Source: Prochlorococcus sp. AG-388-A01 (GTDB taxonomy: Bacteria > Cyanobacteriota > Cyanobacteriia > PCC-6307 > Cyanobiaceae). Taken from it: 64,000 nt of DNA. The translations under genes and the position numbers were made by a program. The stretch spans positions 302,211-366,210 of the forward strand of contig QCGK01000001.1 in NCBI GenBank assembly GCA_003279945.1, written 5' to 3'. Of the stretch, positions 27,386 through 39,001 are shown one piece after another; within the stretch, counting starts at the first letter, position 1; the number at the start of each line of letters is the position of its first letter. Below the pieces are notes generated by a model. The model saw nothing but the letters and a program-made list of their open reading frames with translations. It did no database searches and was not told the DNA's origin.

Positions 27386-29332
27386 TTGACCAATTTTGAG
27401 CCAAAAAAATCAAAGAATAATTGGACTATTAAAGATAGTATTTCTACTTACAACATTGATAAATGGGGGGATAAATATTTTTCTATTAATTCAAAAGGAA
27501 ATATCTCAGTCACCAAAGACATAAAATCAGAAGAGAAGATTGATCTTTTTAAGCTTGTCAAAGAACTCAAAAGTAGAGAAATAAATACCCCATTAATTAT
27601 AAGATTTAACGATATATTGAAAGATCGTATAAATGAATTACATGAAGCTTTTATAAAAGCAATAAAAACTTATAAATATAAGAACATTTATCAAGGAGTT
27701 TTTCCTGTCAAATGTAATCAACAGAAAAATGTTCTTGAAAAGATAATAGAGTTTGGGAGCCCATGGAATTTTGGTTTAGAAGTTGGAAGTAAATCAGAAT
27801 TATTAATTGGGCTTTCACTTCTTGAAAACCAAAGTTCATTATTGATATGTAACGGATATAAAGATAAAAAATATATTGAGATTGCTACTTTGGCAAGAAA
27901 ACTCGGGAAAAATCCAATAATAGTTATTGAACAACGCGATGAGGTCAAAAGAATTATTCAAGTAGTTCAGGATTTAAAGGCGACTCCATTGATAGGGATA
28001 AGAGCCAAGTTATCAAGTAAAAGTAGCGGTAGGTGGAGCAAATCTATTGGAGATAATTCCAAATTTGGATTATCAATCCCAGAAATTATGTTAACAATAC
28101 AAGAACTTAAAGAAGCAAATCTTATAAACGAAATGAAATTGCTTCATTTTCATATAGGAAGTCAAATAAGTGATATTGCTGTAATTAAAGACGCCTTACA
28201 AGAAGCTAGTCAAATATATGTTGAACTAAGTAAACTAGGTGCCCCAATGAAATATATCGACGTTGGGGGGGGATTGGGGATAGATTTCGATGGAACTAAA
28301 ACTTCCTCCAACACTTCTACAAATTATTCTCTTCAAAATTATGCTAACGATGTAGTTGCAACCATTAAAGATTCATGTGAATTAAATAATATTGAACATC
28401 CAACTATTGTCTCAGAAAGCGGAAGAGCAATAATTAGTCATTGTTCGGTTTTAATTTTTAATGTCTTAGGAACAAGCCATGTAAGCTCCAAACTGAGAAT
28501 TTATGATGAAAATAATCATTCATTAATCACTTTAAATCTACTTGAAACTTTCTATGAACTAAAAAAACTTAAAAATAAAAAGATAAATTTATCTCAAATA
28601 ATTGAACTATGGAACGATGCAAAAAAGTTTAAAGAAGATTGCTTAGTAGCTTTTAGATTAGGATTTTTAAGTTTGGCAGAAAGAGCTTATGCCGAAGAAC
28701 TGACCTGGGCTTGCGCAAAAGAAATTGCTAATAACCTGAATAATGATGAAATCAATCACCCTGATTTGTTTGAAATTACAGAAACTCTTGCATCAACTTA
28801 TTATGCAAATTTATCTATCTTTAAATCGATTCCTGATAGCTGGGCAATCAATCAGATTTTTCCAACAGTACCAATACATAGGCACTTAGAAGAGCCATTC
28901 TGCAAAGGAAACTTTGCAGATTTAACTTGTGATTCAGATGGGAAACTAAATAGTTTTTTTAATAATGGAAAAATTAAATCATTACTAAATTTACATAAGC
29001 CAGAGCAAGATAAAGATTATCTAATTGGAATCTTCATGACTGGTGCCTATCAAGAAGCATTAGGAAACTTGCACAATTTATTCGGCAATACAAACGTTGT
29101 TCATATTGATATAAATGAAGATGATTCATATACAGTCAAAAATATTATTAAAGAGGACAGTAAATCTGAAATTTTGCAATTATTGGATTACAGTTCAGAT
29201 TCTATGGTCGAATCTATAAGGATCAATACTGAATCAGCAATTGATCAAAAAAAATTAACTATTGAAGAATCAAGAAAATTAATTGATCAAGTCGAAATAA
29301 GTCTGAGAAAAAGTAGTTATTTATCAGAATAA
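27386..29332 (+). CDS. speA: Biosynthetic arginine decarboxylase
   Basis: PLP enzyme of 648 residues producing agmatine for polyamine synthesis. The PLP lysine is K109 in [22 protein letters not shown] and [14 protein letters not shown] are the phosphate-binding motifs of fold III decarboxylases, and [14 protein letters not shown] follows. Length agrees with SpeA rather than ornithine decarboxylase. Start codon TTG. It overlaps the convergent alaS by 16 bases at the 3' end. Confidence 0.95.
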   Translation: MTNFEPKKSKNNWTIKDSISTYNIDKWGDKYFSINSKGNISVTKDIKSEEKIDLFKLVKELKSREINTPLIIRFNDILKDRINELHEAFIKAIKTYKYKNIYQGVFPVKCNQQKNVLEKIIEFGSPWNFGLEVGSKSELLIGLSLLENQSSLLICNGYKDKKYIEIATLARKLGKNPIIVIEQRDEVKRIIQVVQDLKATPLIGIRAKLSSKSSGRWSKSIGDNSKFGLSIPEIMLTIQELKEANLINEMKLLHFHIGSQISDIAVIKDALQEASQIYVELSKLGAPMKYIDVGGGLGIDFDGTKTSSNTSTNYSLQNYANDVVATIKDSCELNNIEHPTIVSESGRAIISHCSVLIFNVLGTSHVSSKLRIYDENNHSLITLNLLETFYELKKLKNKKINLSQIIELWNDAKKFKEDCLVAFRLGFLSLAERAYAEELTWACAKEIANNLNNDEINHPDLFEITETLASTYYANLSIFKSIPDSWAINQIFPTVPIHRHLEEPFCKGNFADLTCDSDGKLNSFFNNGKIKSLLNLHKPEQDKDYLIGIFMTGAYQEALGNLHNLFGNTNVVHIDINEDDSYTVKNIIKEDSKSEILQLLDYSSDSMVESIRINTESAIDQKKLTIEESRKLIDQVEISLRKSSYLSE

Positions 29333-31977
29333 CTTTCTAATATTTTTTGCAAATGATTTTTTGCATAATCTAAAGCAATGCTTAATTTATCAATATCTTT
29401 AGCGCCTGCTTGTGCAAAGTTAGGTTTTCCTCCTCCACCTCCCGAACAAATGCTTGAAATCTCTTTAATTAATTTACCTGCATGAAGTCCCATATTTACG
29501 GCATCATCACCAAAAGAAACTACAAATAACAACTTTCTGGTCTCTGGATTTGGTATTCCCCCAAGAATAACTATTGCTTTCTTTCCTAAATAAGATGTTA
29601 AATTTAGTGCTGCAGATTGCAAAGAATTTCCATCTAAACCATCAATCTGATTTACTAATATTGAAAAAGAATTTACTCTTTTTGCAGATGATTTTAGAGA
29701 AGAGTATTTAATATATGCAATTTCATCTTTCATTTTTTGTATTTTTTTATTCTTATTTATAAGTTCTGCTTGCAAATTATTAACCCTTTCAAAAAGTTGA
29801 TGAGGATTAGCTTTTAACAAATCACTTAGTTGATTTACTAAAGCATTTCTGTCACTAAAATAGTCGAAGGCTGATTGGCCTGATAATGCTTCGATTCTTC
29901 TTACTCCAGCTGAGATTCCTTCCTCACTAATTATTTTGAAAGAACCTAATTCAGATGTATTTCTTACATGTGTTCCTCCACATAGTTCCATTGAAACTCC
30001 TGGCACATTAACAACACGTACTTCATCATCATATTTTTCTCCAAACATGGCAACTGCACCCTTTTCGAGAGCCTCACTCTTGGACATATTTTTTATTTCA
30101 AGGGAATGATTTTCCATAATCCAGGAGTTAACTAGGGTCTCAATCTTTGAGATTTGATCTTTAGAAATAGGATTAGAAGAATTAAAGTCAAATCGTAATT
30201 TATTAAAGGCTACTAATGAACCTTTTTGTCCAACACTTTCATCAACAACTGATTTAAGAGCAGATTGCAACAAATGGGTAGCTGTATGATTTGCTGCAGC
30301 CCTAGTTCTATTAGAGGATTCAACCTTAGTCTTGACTTTTTGTCCAATAGTTAATATTCCTTTTTTTATCTTTCCAGAATGTAAAAAAACATTTTTCTTT
30401 CGAACAACATTATCAACTAAGACCTCTGCACCTTTTGAAAATATCGTTCCAATATCACCAACTTGCCCGCCAGATTCTCCATAAAAAGTTGTCTGGTCAA
30501 GAACAATTAAAACTTCCTGACCCTCACTTGCTTGCTTAACTAATTTTGAATCCCTGAATATACCCTTTATTTCAGCTTCCGTAATAAGTGAATCATAACC
30601 ATTAAAAACAGTTTTATTAAATAAATCTATTTCTCGTTCTAATGATCCCTCTAATGTTAAATCAATATTACTTGAAGCAGCTTTTGCTCTCTCTTTTTGT
30701 GCATGCATTTCTTCCTCAAAACCCTTTATATCAACCCTAATACTATTTTCTTCAGCAATTTCTATAGTAAGTTCTAGAGGAAATCCATAAGTATCATAAA
30801 GTTCAAAAGCTTGAAAACCAGAAATTAATTTCTGCCCTGATGAAATTAACTCACTTAGCAATTTCTCTCCCCTTTCAAGAGTTTCCCTAAACCTAACTTC
30901 TTCAATTTTTATCTCATTCAAAATTAAATCATTATTATTTTTTAAATCAGGATAATTCTTTTGCATTAAATCTATACCCACAGAAGCAATATGAGGCAAA
31001 AATTCATTTGTTATGCCTAATAATCTCCCATGTCTAACCATTCTTCTAATAAGCCTTCTTAATATATATCCTCTGCCGAGATTACTAGCTGCTACTCCAT
31101 CAGAAATTAAATGAATAACAGCTCTTGTATGATCTCCAATGATTTTTAAGGAAATTCTGTTTTTGTTATCTGAAGAAAAATAATCAATATTTGCAAACTC
31201 ACAAGTTTTTTGAATAATAGGAAAAATTAAATCTGTCTCATAATTATTTTTCTTTTTTTGCAATATTTGAGCCATTCTCTCTAGGCCCATTCCTGTATCA
31301 ATATTTTTAAATTTTAAATCTGTCAATTTTCCACTAGAGTCGCGATTATATTGCATAAATACAAGATTATAAAATTCAATAAAACGATTTCCATCTTCCA
31401 AATCGATATTCTGCAGACCTTTTTCAGGATTAAAATCATAATAAAGTTCTGAGCAAGGACCACATGGACCTGTTTTTCCAGAAGACCAAAAATTATCTTT
31501 CACGCCTAGTTTCACTATTCTATCTGGATGAAGACCAATTTCATCTCTCCAAATTTTTGCAGACTCTCCGTCTTCATGAAAAACACTCACAATTATATTT
31601 TCAGCAGAAAGTTGATAAATATTAGTAACTAATTCCCAAGCCCATTGAATTGCCTCTCTTTTAAAATAATCTCCAAAAGAAAAATTACCAAGCATCTCAA
31701 AAAAAGTATGATGTCGAGCTGTAATTCCAACATTTTCTATATCATTCGTCCTAATACACTTTTGGCTTGAAGTAGCCCTTTTAGATGGTCTTTCTTTTAA
31801 ACCCAAAAATACTGGTTTAAAAGGTAGCATTCCAGCAATTGTGAGCATAACAGTAGGATCATCTGGGATTAAAGATGCACTTGGAATGATTTTATGTAAT
31901 TTTTCACTGTAAAAATTTAAAAAAGCATTTCTTATCTCATCTCCAGTAATTATTTTTTTAATTAGTCGAGATGTCAT
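29317..31977 (-). CDS. alaS: Alanyl-tRNA synthetase
   Basis: Full-length AlaRS of 886 residues. The class II catalytic core is at the N-terminus ([29 protein letters not shown]). The editing domain has [11 protein letters not shown] and CGGTHVRNT, which together supply the zinc ligands. The C-Ala domain ends with [15 protein letters not shown]. Charging tRNA-Ala is essential. It is divergent from the flavodiiron operon with a 120-base gap. Confidence 0.97.
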   Translation of the reverse strand: MTSRLIKKIITGDEIRNAFLNFYSEKLHKIIPSASLIPDDPTVMLTIAGMLPFKPVFLGLKERPSKRATSSQKCIRTNDIENVGITARHHTFFEMLGNFSFGDYFKREAIQWAWELVTNIYQLSAENIIVSVFHEDGESAKIWRDEIGLHPDRIVKLGVKDNFWSSGKTGPCGPCSELYYDFNPEKGLQNIDLEDGNRFIEFYNLVFMQYNRDSSGKLTDLKFKNIDTGMGLERMAQILQKKKNNYETDLIFPIIQKTCEFANIDYFSSDNKNRISLKIIGDHTRAVIHLISDGVAASNLGRGYILRRLIRRMVRHGRLLGITNEFLPHIASVGIDLMQKNYPDLKNNNDLILNEIKIEEVRFRETLERGEKLLSELISSGQKLISGFQAFELYDTYGFPLELTIEIAEENSIRVDIKGFEEEMHAQKERAKAASSNIDLTLEGSLEREIDLFNKTVFNGYDSLITEAEIKGIFRDSKLVKQASEGQEVLIVLDQTTFYGESGGQVGDIGTIFSKGAEVLVDNVVRKKNVFLHSGKIKKGILTIGQKVKTKVESSNRTRAAANHTATHLLQSALKSVVDESVGQKGSLVAFNKLRFDFNSSNPISKDQISKIETLVNSWIMENHSLEIKNMSKSEALEKGAVAMFGEKYDDEVRVVNVPGVSMELCGGTHVRNTSELGSFKIISEEGISAGVRRIEALSGQSAFDYFSDRNALVNQLSDLLKANPHQLFERVNNLQAELINKNKKIQKMKDEIAYIKYSSLKSSAKRVNSFSILVNQIDGLDGNSLQSAALNLTSYLGKKAIVILGGIPNPETRKLLFVVSFGDDAVNMGLHAGKLIKEISSICSGGGGGKPNFAQAGAKDIDKLSIALDYAKNHLQKILESYSDK

Positions 31978-32097
31978 TTACCCAGAATAAAAAGAACAAA
32001 AAATTAAAGAAAAGCGTAATTTCGGTTATTTCGCAAAAATAATCACGCGGATTTATATTCTATATAACTAAAGTTAATTTATAAAGCGAATTATTCT

Positions 32098-33873
32098 ATG
32101 ATAGCTTCTGCCCAGACAAGTAATTCTAAATTGGCAAAAATAAATAACAAGTTGACAGTTCAATCTCAAAACTTCGCTGTTGATTCTTGCGCCATAAGAT
32201 CTTTGGATTGGGATCGCAGTAGATTTGATATTGAATTTGGTTTGAGAAATGGAACTACCTATAATAGCTTCATTATTAAAGGCGAAAAACTAGCAATTAT
32301 TGATACTAGTCACGCAAAGTTCGAAGAATTATGGTTTGAAGAATTACTGAAAGAGGTAAATCCGCAAGAAGTTGATTATTTAATTACAAGCCATACAGAA
32401 CCTGATCATTCTGGTTTAATAGGTAATCTTTTAGAATTAAACCAAAATATCACAGTAGTAGGATCAAAATTAGCTCTTAAATTTATCGAAGACCAAATAC
32501 ATATTCCCTTTAAGCGTCTAGAAGTTAAAAGCGGAGAGTTTTTAAATCTAGGAACTAATCCTAATAGCGGTTTAGAACATAATATTGAATTTATAAGCGC
32601 ACCAAATTTACATTGGCCAGATACAATTTTTTCATATGATCACAGCACACATGTTCTCTATACATGCGATGCATTTGGACTCCATTATTGTTCTAATGAT
32701 TTTTATGACACTAATCAAAAAGAAATATATGACGATTTTCGTTTTTATTATGATTGCTTAATGGGTCCAAACGCTAGAAGCGTTCTACAGGCAATTAAAA
32801 GAATAGATAAGTTACCTGAATTAAAAACAATAGCCGTAGGTCACGGGCCTTTGCTTCATAATCAAGTCAACTTTTGGAAGGAAAAATATCTACAATGGAG
32901 CAGTAATAAAAGTAAAGGAAACGAATTTGTAGCAGTATGCTACATAAGCGACTATGGATATTGTGATCGACTAAGCCAAGCGATATCTCATGGGATAAGT
33001 AAAGCAGATGCGCAAGTTCAATTAATTGATTTAAGATCTTCTGATCCTCAGGAATTAACAGGTTTAATATCTGAAGCAAAAGCAGTGGTTATTCCCACAT
33101 GGCCCGTTAATGCAGATAATGAATTAAAAGAATCTCTTGGCACTTTGTTTGCAGCGTTAAAGCCTAAACAATTTACGGCTGTATATGATGCTTTCGGAGG
33201 AAATGATGAGCCAATAGATTCTTTAGCAAGCAAGTTAAGAGAACTAGGCCAGAAAGAAGCCTTTTCACCTTTAAGAGTCAAAAATATTCCAAATCCAATT
33301 ATTTATCAACAATTTGAAGAGGCTGGAACTGACTTGGGTCAATTGATCAACAAAAAGAAAAATATTGCCTCCATGAAGAGCCTTGACTCAAATTTAGATA
33401 AAGCTTTAGGCAGGTTAAGTGGAGGATTATATGTTGTTACAGCTAGCCAGGGAGAAGGTTCGTCACTCAGACAAAGTGCAATGGTCGCAAGTTGGGTTAG
33501 TCAAGCAAGTTTTTCTCCACCAGGTATTACAGTTGCAGTAGCAAAAGATAGAGCTATTGAATCGTATATGCAAGTTGGAAACGGTTTTGTTGTGAATATA
33601 TTGAGGGAAGACAACTATCAAAAAATGTTTAGACATTTTTTAAAAAGATTTGCTCCTGGAGCCGATAGATTTGCAGATGTAGATATAATTAACAACATCG
33701 CAGTGGGAGGACCAGTCTTATCAGATTCACTCGCTTTTTTAGATTGTAAAGTGAGTTCCAGACTAGAGACTCCAGATCATTGGATAATTTACGGAATCGT
33801 TGAAAATGGTAATGTCTCTGATTTATCATGCAAAACAGCAGTTCATCATAGAAAAGTTGCTAATCATTATTAG
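32098..33873 (+). CDS. flv3: Class C flavodiiron protein, iron-ligand-complete (Flv3/FlvB type)
   Basis: Protein of 591 residues with three parts: a metallo-beta-lactamase-like diiron domain (about 25-270), a flavodoxin domain (about 275-420) and a C-terminal flavin reductase domain (about 430-591). The diiron ligands are intact: SH-T-E-P-DH (H99, E101, D103, H104), His in NLHWPDT, Asp in YTCDAFG and His in VGHGP. Such proteins reduce oxygen to water with NADPH beyond photosystem I. A partner gene follows after 16 bases. Confidence 0.9.
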   Translation: MIASAQTSNSKLAKINNKLTVQSQNFAVDSCAIRSLDWDRSRFDIEFGLRNGTTYNSFIIKGEKLAIIDTSHAKFEELWFEELLKEVNPQEVDYLITSHTEPDHSGLIGNLLELNQNITVVGSKLALKFIEDQIHIPFKRLEVKSGEFLNLGTNPNSGLEHNIEFISAPNLHWPDTIFSYDHSTHVLYTCDAFGLHYCSNDFYDTNQKEIYDDFRFYYDCLMGPNARSVLQAIKRIDKLPELKTIAVGHGPLLHNQVNFWKEKYLQWSSNKSKGNEFVAVCYISDYGYCDRLSQAISHGISKADAQVQLIDLRSSDPQELTGLISEAKAVVIPTWPVNADNELKESLGTLFAALKPKQFTAVYDAFGGNDEPIDSLASKLRELGQKEAFSPLRVKNIPNPIIYQQFEEAGTDLGQLINKKKNIASMKSLDSNLDKALGRLSGGLYVVTASQGEGSSLRQSAMVASWVSQASFSPPGITVAVAKDRAIESYMQVGNGFVVNILREDNYQKMFRHFLKRFAPGADRFADVDIINNIAVGGPVLSDSLAFLDCKVSSRLETPDHWIIYGIVENGNVSDLSCKTAVHHRKVANHY

Positions 33874-33889
33874 AAAATAAACCTTTCAA

Positions 33890-35692
33890 ATGACAGAAAT
33901 TAATGTGAGCTCACTTTCAAAAAAACAAAACTTGTCAAAATTTGAAATTACTGAAAATTTTACTTGTTTCAGATTCATTGATCAAAATAAAGAAAGATTT
34001 GAGCTTGAGTTTAATCTAGAAAAAGGAACCTCTTTTAATACTTTTTTAATCAGAAATAATCAAGAACTCTATATTATTCATCCACCTGAAAAACAACATT
34101 TAAATTCATTTATTGAGTTAATATCAAATTTTTTTGACCATTTTAAATTACATAAAATAAACATAATCTCCGGACATATAAATCCTCAAATTATAGAAAC
34201 TATAAAAAATATTAGTACTCAATTTCAAAATTTAACTATTACTTGCTCAAATCCTGGGTTTAAACTTATTTCCGAACTTTGGCATCAAAGAAATCCTAAC
34301 TTAGATAACTTTATTGAAATTCAATTACCCAAAACAAACATAATCAAAAAAGAACTTCGTTTGGAATTAAATAACATTTCACTAGATTTAATTCCTATTC
34401 CAACAGCGCGTTGGCCTGGAGGCCTAATTATTTATGAACGCAATCAAGAGATACTTCTAAGTGAAAAAATTTTCTCTGCACACATTGCATCTGAATTTTG
34501 GTCAGAGACAAATCGACTTAGTACAGAAACTGATAGGAAACATTTCTATGATTGTCTGATGGCTCCAATGTCTAATCAAGTGGTATCAATTACTGAAAAA
34601 ATTGCAGATTACGACATTAAAACTATTGCACCATTACACGGTCCCGCTATCGAATATAGCTTAAAAAGCTTTTTAAATGACTACATAAGATGGGGTGAGA
34701 ACCTCTCAACAAATAATCCTAAAATTGCTTTAATTTATGCAAGTGCATATGGAAATACAGCCTCCATAGGCGATGCATTAGCAAAAGGGATCAATAGAAC
34801 GTCAGTCGAAGTTGAGAGTATAAATTGCGAATTTACTCCTAATGATGTGCTTGTAAAATCCATCCAAAATGCTGATGGATATTTAATCGGTTCACCTACA
34901 CTAGGAGGTCACGCCCCAACTCCTATAGTCAGTGCACTAGGAACATTGTTATCAGAAGGTAATAGAGACAAACCAGTGGGTATTTTTGGTAGTTTTGGAT
35001 GGAGTGGCGAAGCAATAGATTTACTAGAATCAAAATTAAAAGATGGTGGTTTTAAGTTTAGTTTTGACCCTATAAGAATAAAATTCAGTCCAAATAAACC
35101 AAAGATTAAAGAGCTAGAAGAAATAGGAACTCACTTTGGAAGGAAAATTATAAAAAAAGCCAGGAAAAAACCTAGAAATTCAGATACTGGAATGATTACA
35201 AGCAAAACAGATCCAAAGTTACAAGCTCTTGGAAGAGTAATTGGCTCACTTTGTGTTCTAACAGCTTCTAAAGGAAAAGATGAGAATAATATTAAAGGAG
35301 CTATGCTTGCATCTTGGGTTAGTCAAGCAAGTTTTTCTCCGCCTGGATTAAGTATTGCAGTAGCAAAAGATAGATCGGTAGAATCTCTCCTTCAAATAGG
35401 GGATTCATTCGCATTAAATATTTTAAGTGAAAAGGATTTTAAAGAACCTTTGAAAAGATTCACAAAACCTTTTACACCAGGAGAAGATAGATTTGCAGGA
35501 TTAAATATTGAATTAACTCCTAATGAACAGCTAATCATTCCTGAGTCTTTAGCATGGTTAGATGCCTCTGTAAAAGAGAGAATGGAATGCGGAGATCATT
35601 GGGTAATATACGCCGAAGTACTACACGGTAATATACTAAAATCCGATAGTCTAACAGCAGTTCATCACCGTAAAACTGGTGCTAACTATTAA
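33890..35692 (+). CDS. flv1: Class C flavodiiron protein lacking iron ligands (Flv1/FlvA type)
   Basis: Protein of 600 residues with the same three domains as its neighbour. The diiron site is degenerate: HxExDH is replaced by HINPQI (H96 to I101), the next His position reads TARWPGG, and the Asp position reads SEKIFSAH. The flavodoxin (IALIYASAYGNTASIGDALAKG) and flavin reductase domains are well kept. In cyanobacteria the FlvA-type partner commonly shows such losses and works as a heteromer with the FlvB type. Operon with flv3 and an FMN reductase. Confidence 0.9.
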   Translation: MTEINVSSLSKKQNLSKFEITENFTCFRFIDQNKERFELEFNLEKGTSFNTFLIRNNQELYIIHPPEKQHLNSFIELISNFFDHFKLHKINIISGHINPQIIETIKNISTQFQNLTITCSNPGFKLISELWHQRNPNLDNFIEIQLPKTNIIKKELRLELNNISLDLIPIPTARWPGGLIIYERNQEILLSEKIFSAHIASEFWSETNRLSTETDRKHFYDCLMAPMSNQVVSITEKIADYDIKTIAPLHGPAIEYSLKSFLNDYIRWGENLSTNNPKIALIYASAYGNTASIGDALAKGINRTSVEVESINCEFTPNDVLVKSIQNADGYLIGSPTLGGHAPTPIVSALGTLLSEGNRDKPVGIFGSFGWSGEAIDLLESKLKDGGFKFSFDPIRIKFSPNKPKIKELEEIGTHFGRKIIKKARKKPRNSDTGMITSKTDPKLQALGRVIGSLCVLTASKGKDENNIKGAMLASWVSQASFSPPGLSIAVAKDRSVESLLQIGDSFALNILSEKDFKEPLKRFTKPFTPGEDRFAGLNIELTPNEQLIIPESLAWLDASVKERMECGDHWVIYAEVLHGNILKSDSLTAVHHRKTGANY

Positions 35693-35709
35693 ATTTATTT
35701 ATCTAATTT

Positions 35710-36234
35710 ATGACTGAATCAAAAGATCTAATTATCATCACGGCTAGCTGCGGCAAAAATTTAGAACTTTCTGAAAAATTCATTGAAAAAAGTAATGAAC
35801 TTAAAATAAGTTCTGAAATATTAGATCTTACGACTCTTGATATTCCGTTATTCAATCCAAGAATTCACAACAAAGATAATATCCCAGATGAAATAAAAGC
35901 AATTAAAAAAAAGCTTTTCGCAATAGAAAAATGGGTTATTTGTGCTCCTGAATATAATGGATCTATACCTCCTATTCTCACCAACTTCATAGCATGGCTT
36001 TCCATTTCTGGAGATGACTTTAGAAATTTATTTAATGGTCAACCAATTGCAATTGCAACATTTTCTGGTGGGATAGGATTAGAACTTCTTACCTCATTAC
36101 GCATTCAATTAGTCCATTTAGGCAGCCAAGTATTAGGTAGACAACTTTTGTCCTCATATAGTAAACCGATAGATACCAAAACTATTGAAGATATTATTCA
36201 AAGACTTTTACAAATGCAAAAATTAAAGACATAG
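35710..36234 (+). CDS. NADPH-dependent FMN reductase-type flavoprotein
   Basis: Flavodoxin-like protein of 174 residues. The family signature KWVICAPEYNGSIPPILTNFIAWLS contains the GS(I/V)PP loop that binds FMN; ATFSGGIGLELLTSLR follows. It lies 17 bases after the second flavodiiron gene, so it may supply or share reduced flavin with them, which is inference. Related proteins act as quinone or chromate reductases. Confidence 0.85.
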   Translation: MTESKDLIIITASCGKNLELSEKFIEKSNELKISSEILDLTTLDIPLFNPRIHNKDNIPDEIKAIKKKLFAIEKWVICAPEYNGSIPPILTNFIAWLSISGDDFRNLFNGQPIAIATFSGGIGLELLTSLRIQLVHLGSQVLGRQLLSSYSKPIDTKTIEDIIQRLLQMQKLKT

Positions 36235-36257
36235 AATTTAAAAGATAAACATTATTA

Positions 36258-38048
36258 TCATTTTTTTTCATTCCAAACGTTTAAAATTTGTCTAGCCATA
36301 GGAAGCGCATGTACAGAACCTCCACCAGGGGTATTTTGTGCAAAAGCAACTACAAGCAATTCACTGTTTTCAGAAGGAGTAAAGCAAACAAACCAAGCAT
36401 GATCTAAGCCACCTTCACCATCTTCAGCAGTTCCTGTTTTACCTGAAACTGGAGGTAAATTCGAAACTCCATAATTCATCGATGCTCCTGTTCCAGACTC
36501 TACTACTTTCCTGAGACCACGTTTTATCAACTCAATATTATTTGGATCAATGTCTAATTTAATACGTTTTTGATTTGAAAGATTTTCTGCATCTTTTTTT
36601 ACTAAATAGGGCGTAACTAGATAACCTCCATTTGCAATAACAGCATATGCTCTAGCTATTTGAATAGGAGTAACTTGAACGACGAATTGTCCAATAGACA
36701 TACTTGCAATATCTTCTGGAACCCATGGAGTTCTTCCTGGTTCGCCCCATCCTCTACCTTCTATAGCCCATTCACTATTAGCTACTAATCCTATATTTTC
36801 TTGTTCAGAAATTTCAATTCCAGATAAAGCATTAAAACCAAGCTTTTTAGAGACCTTATAAATTTCATCAACCCCTACACCATATCCGACTTGATAAAAA
36901 AATGTATTACTTGAAACTCTCAAAGCATCCTCATACCCTATGACTCCAAAACCTAAATCATTATGTTCTCTAAAACATTGACTACCATAAGTAATACATG
37001 ATTTCGTTTCTAACATAGTATCAATAGGAAATTTTCCACTTTCCAAGCCAGCTAAAGCCGTTACAATTTTCCATACACTACCTGGATCATAAGCATTTAA
37101 TGCTCTATTAAAGAGAGGTTTCTCAGGCGAATTAAATAGTTCATTATATTCTTTCTCAGACTTAAAATCCTTTGAAAAAAAATTTAAATCGAATGTAGGT
37201 TTACTTGATATTGCTCTTATTGCACCATCTCTTGGATCCATGACTATTATTGCTCCAGCTTTTTTATCTTTAAGTACTTTTTCAGCAACTAATTGTAAGT
37301 TCATGTCAATAGTCAATTCGATATCATTGCCTTGTTTTGAGGGTTTTATACCCAATGATCTTTGAAATTTGCCTAAAGAATTTACTTCAACCATTTCTCC
37401 ACCCCATTCACCTCTTATAAAATCTTCGTAAACATATTCAATTCCAGTTCTCCCTATTAAGTCATTTAATTTATAACCCTTCTTTGATAAAAATTTATAT
37501 TCTGCTTCAGTGATTGGTTGAGTATAACCAATTGCATGAGCAGCAACAGATTTATAAGGATAATTTCTAATTAATTTCGTCGCTATTTCAAAACTAAATA
37601 AATTATCTTCATTTTCCTTAAATTTTATTAGTTGATCTACATTTAAATCATCAAGGATAGTTACTGAAAGTTTTTGATTTTTTAAACCTTCAAAATATTT
37701 TGTTTGAATTACCTTACTATCAACATTTAACAAATCAGCAATGCTTAATTTATGTTTTTCCCAATTACTTTTATTTACAGATTGAGGCTTTACTATTAAG
37801 GAATATTTAACTCTACTATCTGCTAAAACATTACCATTTTTATCAAGAATTCTTCCACGAATTGGTTGAGAAGCAATAAGTCTGATCCTGTTTTCATCAG
37901 ACATTTTTTTAAAAGATTCATAATTGATCAGTTGTAAAAAAATTAATCTTAATAAAATTAAGAAAAACGAAATTGAAGAAAAAATAATTAAGACTAAAGG
38001 TTGTCTCTTTAATGAAATAAGTTTTTTATTAGGGCTAGTTTTTATCAA
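36258..38048 (-). CDS. Class B penicillin-binding protein (PBP2/MrdA-like)
   Basis: Peptidoglycan transpeptidase of 596 residues. One N-terminal membrane anchor (about 17-40), a dimerisation domain starting RGRILDKNGNVLADSR, and a catalytic domain with S324 and K327 in DPGSVWKI, SSN in the middle and KTG in VSGKTGTAEDG. The wide spacing and GIEYVYEDFIRG motif suit PBP2 (elongation) more than FtsI. A family neighbour such as RodA is not seen beside it. Confidence 0.92.
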   Translation of the reverse strand: MIKTSPNKKLISLKRQPLVLIIFSSISFFLILLRLIFLQLINYESFKKMSDENRIRLIASQPIRGRILDKNGNVLADSRVKYSLIVKPQSVNKSNWEKHKLSIADLLNVDSKVIQTKYFEGLKNQKLSVTILDDLNVDQLIKFKENEDNLFSFEIATKLIRNYPYKSVAAHAIGYTQPITEAEYKFLSKKGYKLNDLIGRTGIEYVYEDFIRGEWGGEMVEVNSLGKFQRSLGIKPSKQGNDIELTIDMNLQLVAEKVLKDKKAGAIIVMDPRDGAIRAISSKPTFDLNFFSKDFKSEKEYNELFNSPEKPLFNRALNAYDPGSVWKIVTALAGLESGKFPIDTMLETKSCITYGSQCFREHNDLGFGVIGYEDALRVSSNTFFYQVGYGVGVDEIYKVSKKLGFNALSGIEISEQENIGLVANSEWAIEGRGWGEPGRTPWVPEDIASMSIGQFVVQVTPIQIARAYAVIANGGYLVTPYLVKKDAENLSNQKRIKLDIDPNNIELIKRGLRKVVESGTGASMNYGVSNLPPVSGKTGTAEDGEGGLDHAWFVCFTPSENSELLVVAFAQNTPGGGSVHALPMARQILNVWNEKK

Positions 38049-38059
38049 ACAAATAAAAG

Positions 38060-38203
38060 TTAGTTAAATATTATTTTTTCCAATAAAGCAATGTTTTCTT
38101 TTATTTCTTTAAGTTTAGTAATTAAGTTTTTGTAATCACATTCTTCATTATTAAGATTGAACTTATCATTATCGATATTATTTGAATTCAAATTTCCAAT
38201 CAT
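38060..38203 (-). CDS. Possible small hypothetical protein (47 aa)
   Basis: Reading frame of 47 codons from the ATG at 38203; it stays open upstream to 38305 but that part is low-complexity. The product is acidic and Asn-rich at first, then an amphipathic helix (LITKLKEIKENIALLEKIIF) that could form a short coiled coil. No family recognised. It lies between two minus-strand genes with 11 and 109 bases to the neighbours. Confidence 0.4.
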   Translation of the reverse strand: MIGNLNSNNIDNDKFNLNNEECDYKNLITKLKEIKENIALLEKIIFN

Positions 38204-38312
38204 AAAACTCTTACTTTTGAAATTAATCATTACATTTATTATAGTCGTAAATAAAAAATTTATTTTTTCAAAATAATATATATTCCGACACTGGATAAAT
38301 ATCATAAAAAAA

Positions 38313-38921
38313 TTAATTTAGTTGATTTATGTTTTGCTCAAAATAAGGATTGCAACTATTCTTTGATATTCCTAAAGACCATCCAATAAATGATGCAATA
38401 AATATCGTAACTATTAATGGCAAAATAGCTTGTTGAGTATTATCGAGACTAAACCATTCCCTCCAGCTACTAAAAAACCTTTCTCTTTGAAATTTTCTTT
38501 TTTCATTTTCTAATAATCTCGCTTTTTTGGCGAAAGATTTTATAACCCACTTTTCAAAAGGAATCTTTTTTATGATCGCCATTTTTCTCTCAATTTCTAA
38601 TAGCTGTCCAGAACTAAGATTAGGGTGGAATGTACCTATCAATTCAAGAGTTTTTAAAAACATCTCAATAGTTGCATCTTTTATCAGCTTTTGCTCATGA
38701 CTTAAATCAGCCCAATCTATTTCTGGATAAAAACGGTTCCTATTAGGTTGAATTTGATCCTCTGACATTTGACCAGGTTCTCGAAGCCATCTATTGGTAT
38801 TTTCGTCAAACCTGCGCCAATACAAAAAAGGATTAATAAAAATTGTTTTACCAGATACTTTAACTACATCTTGTTGAAGATGATTAGTTATCTTTCTTTC
38901 AGAATTTTTGGATTTGATCAA
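38313..38921 (-). CDS. Hypothetical protein with C-terminal membrane anchor
   Basis: Protein of 202 residues of unknown family. The first 160 are soluble and charged, including WRRFDENTNRWLREPGQMS near 36-54 and a basic helical part (KSFAKKARLLENEKRKFQRERFF). One membrane segment (about 164-186) follows, leaving a short tail with one Cys. The tail-anchored layout suggests a cytosolic domain tethered to a membrane. Neighbours give no clue to function. Confidence 0.75.
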   Translation of the reverse strand: MIKSKNSERKITNHLQQDVVKVSGKTIFINPFLYWRRFDENTNRWLREPGQMSEDQIQPNRNRFYPEIDWADLSHEQKLIKDATIEMFLKTLELIGTFHPNLSSGQLLEIERKMAIIKKIPFEKWVIKSFAKKARLLENEKRKFQRERFFSSWREWFSLDNTQQAILPLIVTIFIASFIGWSLGISKNSCNPYFEQNINQLN

Positions 38922-39001
38922 AAGTTTAAATTAATAATCTAACTAAAGATTATCTTTAATTCACTATTTTTCCAGAAATATAAAAAAATTGTCCATGGGT
39001 A

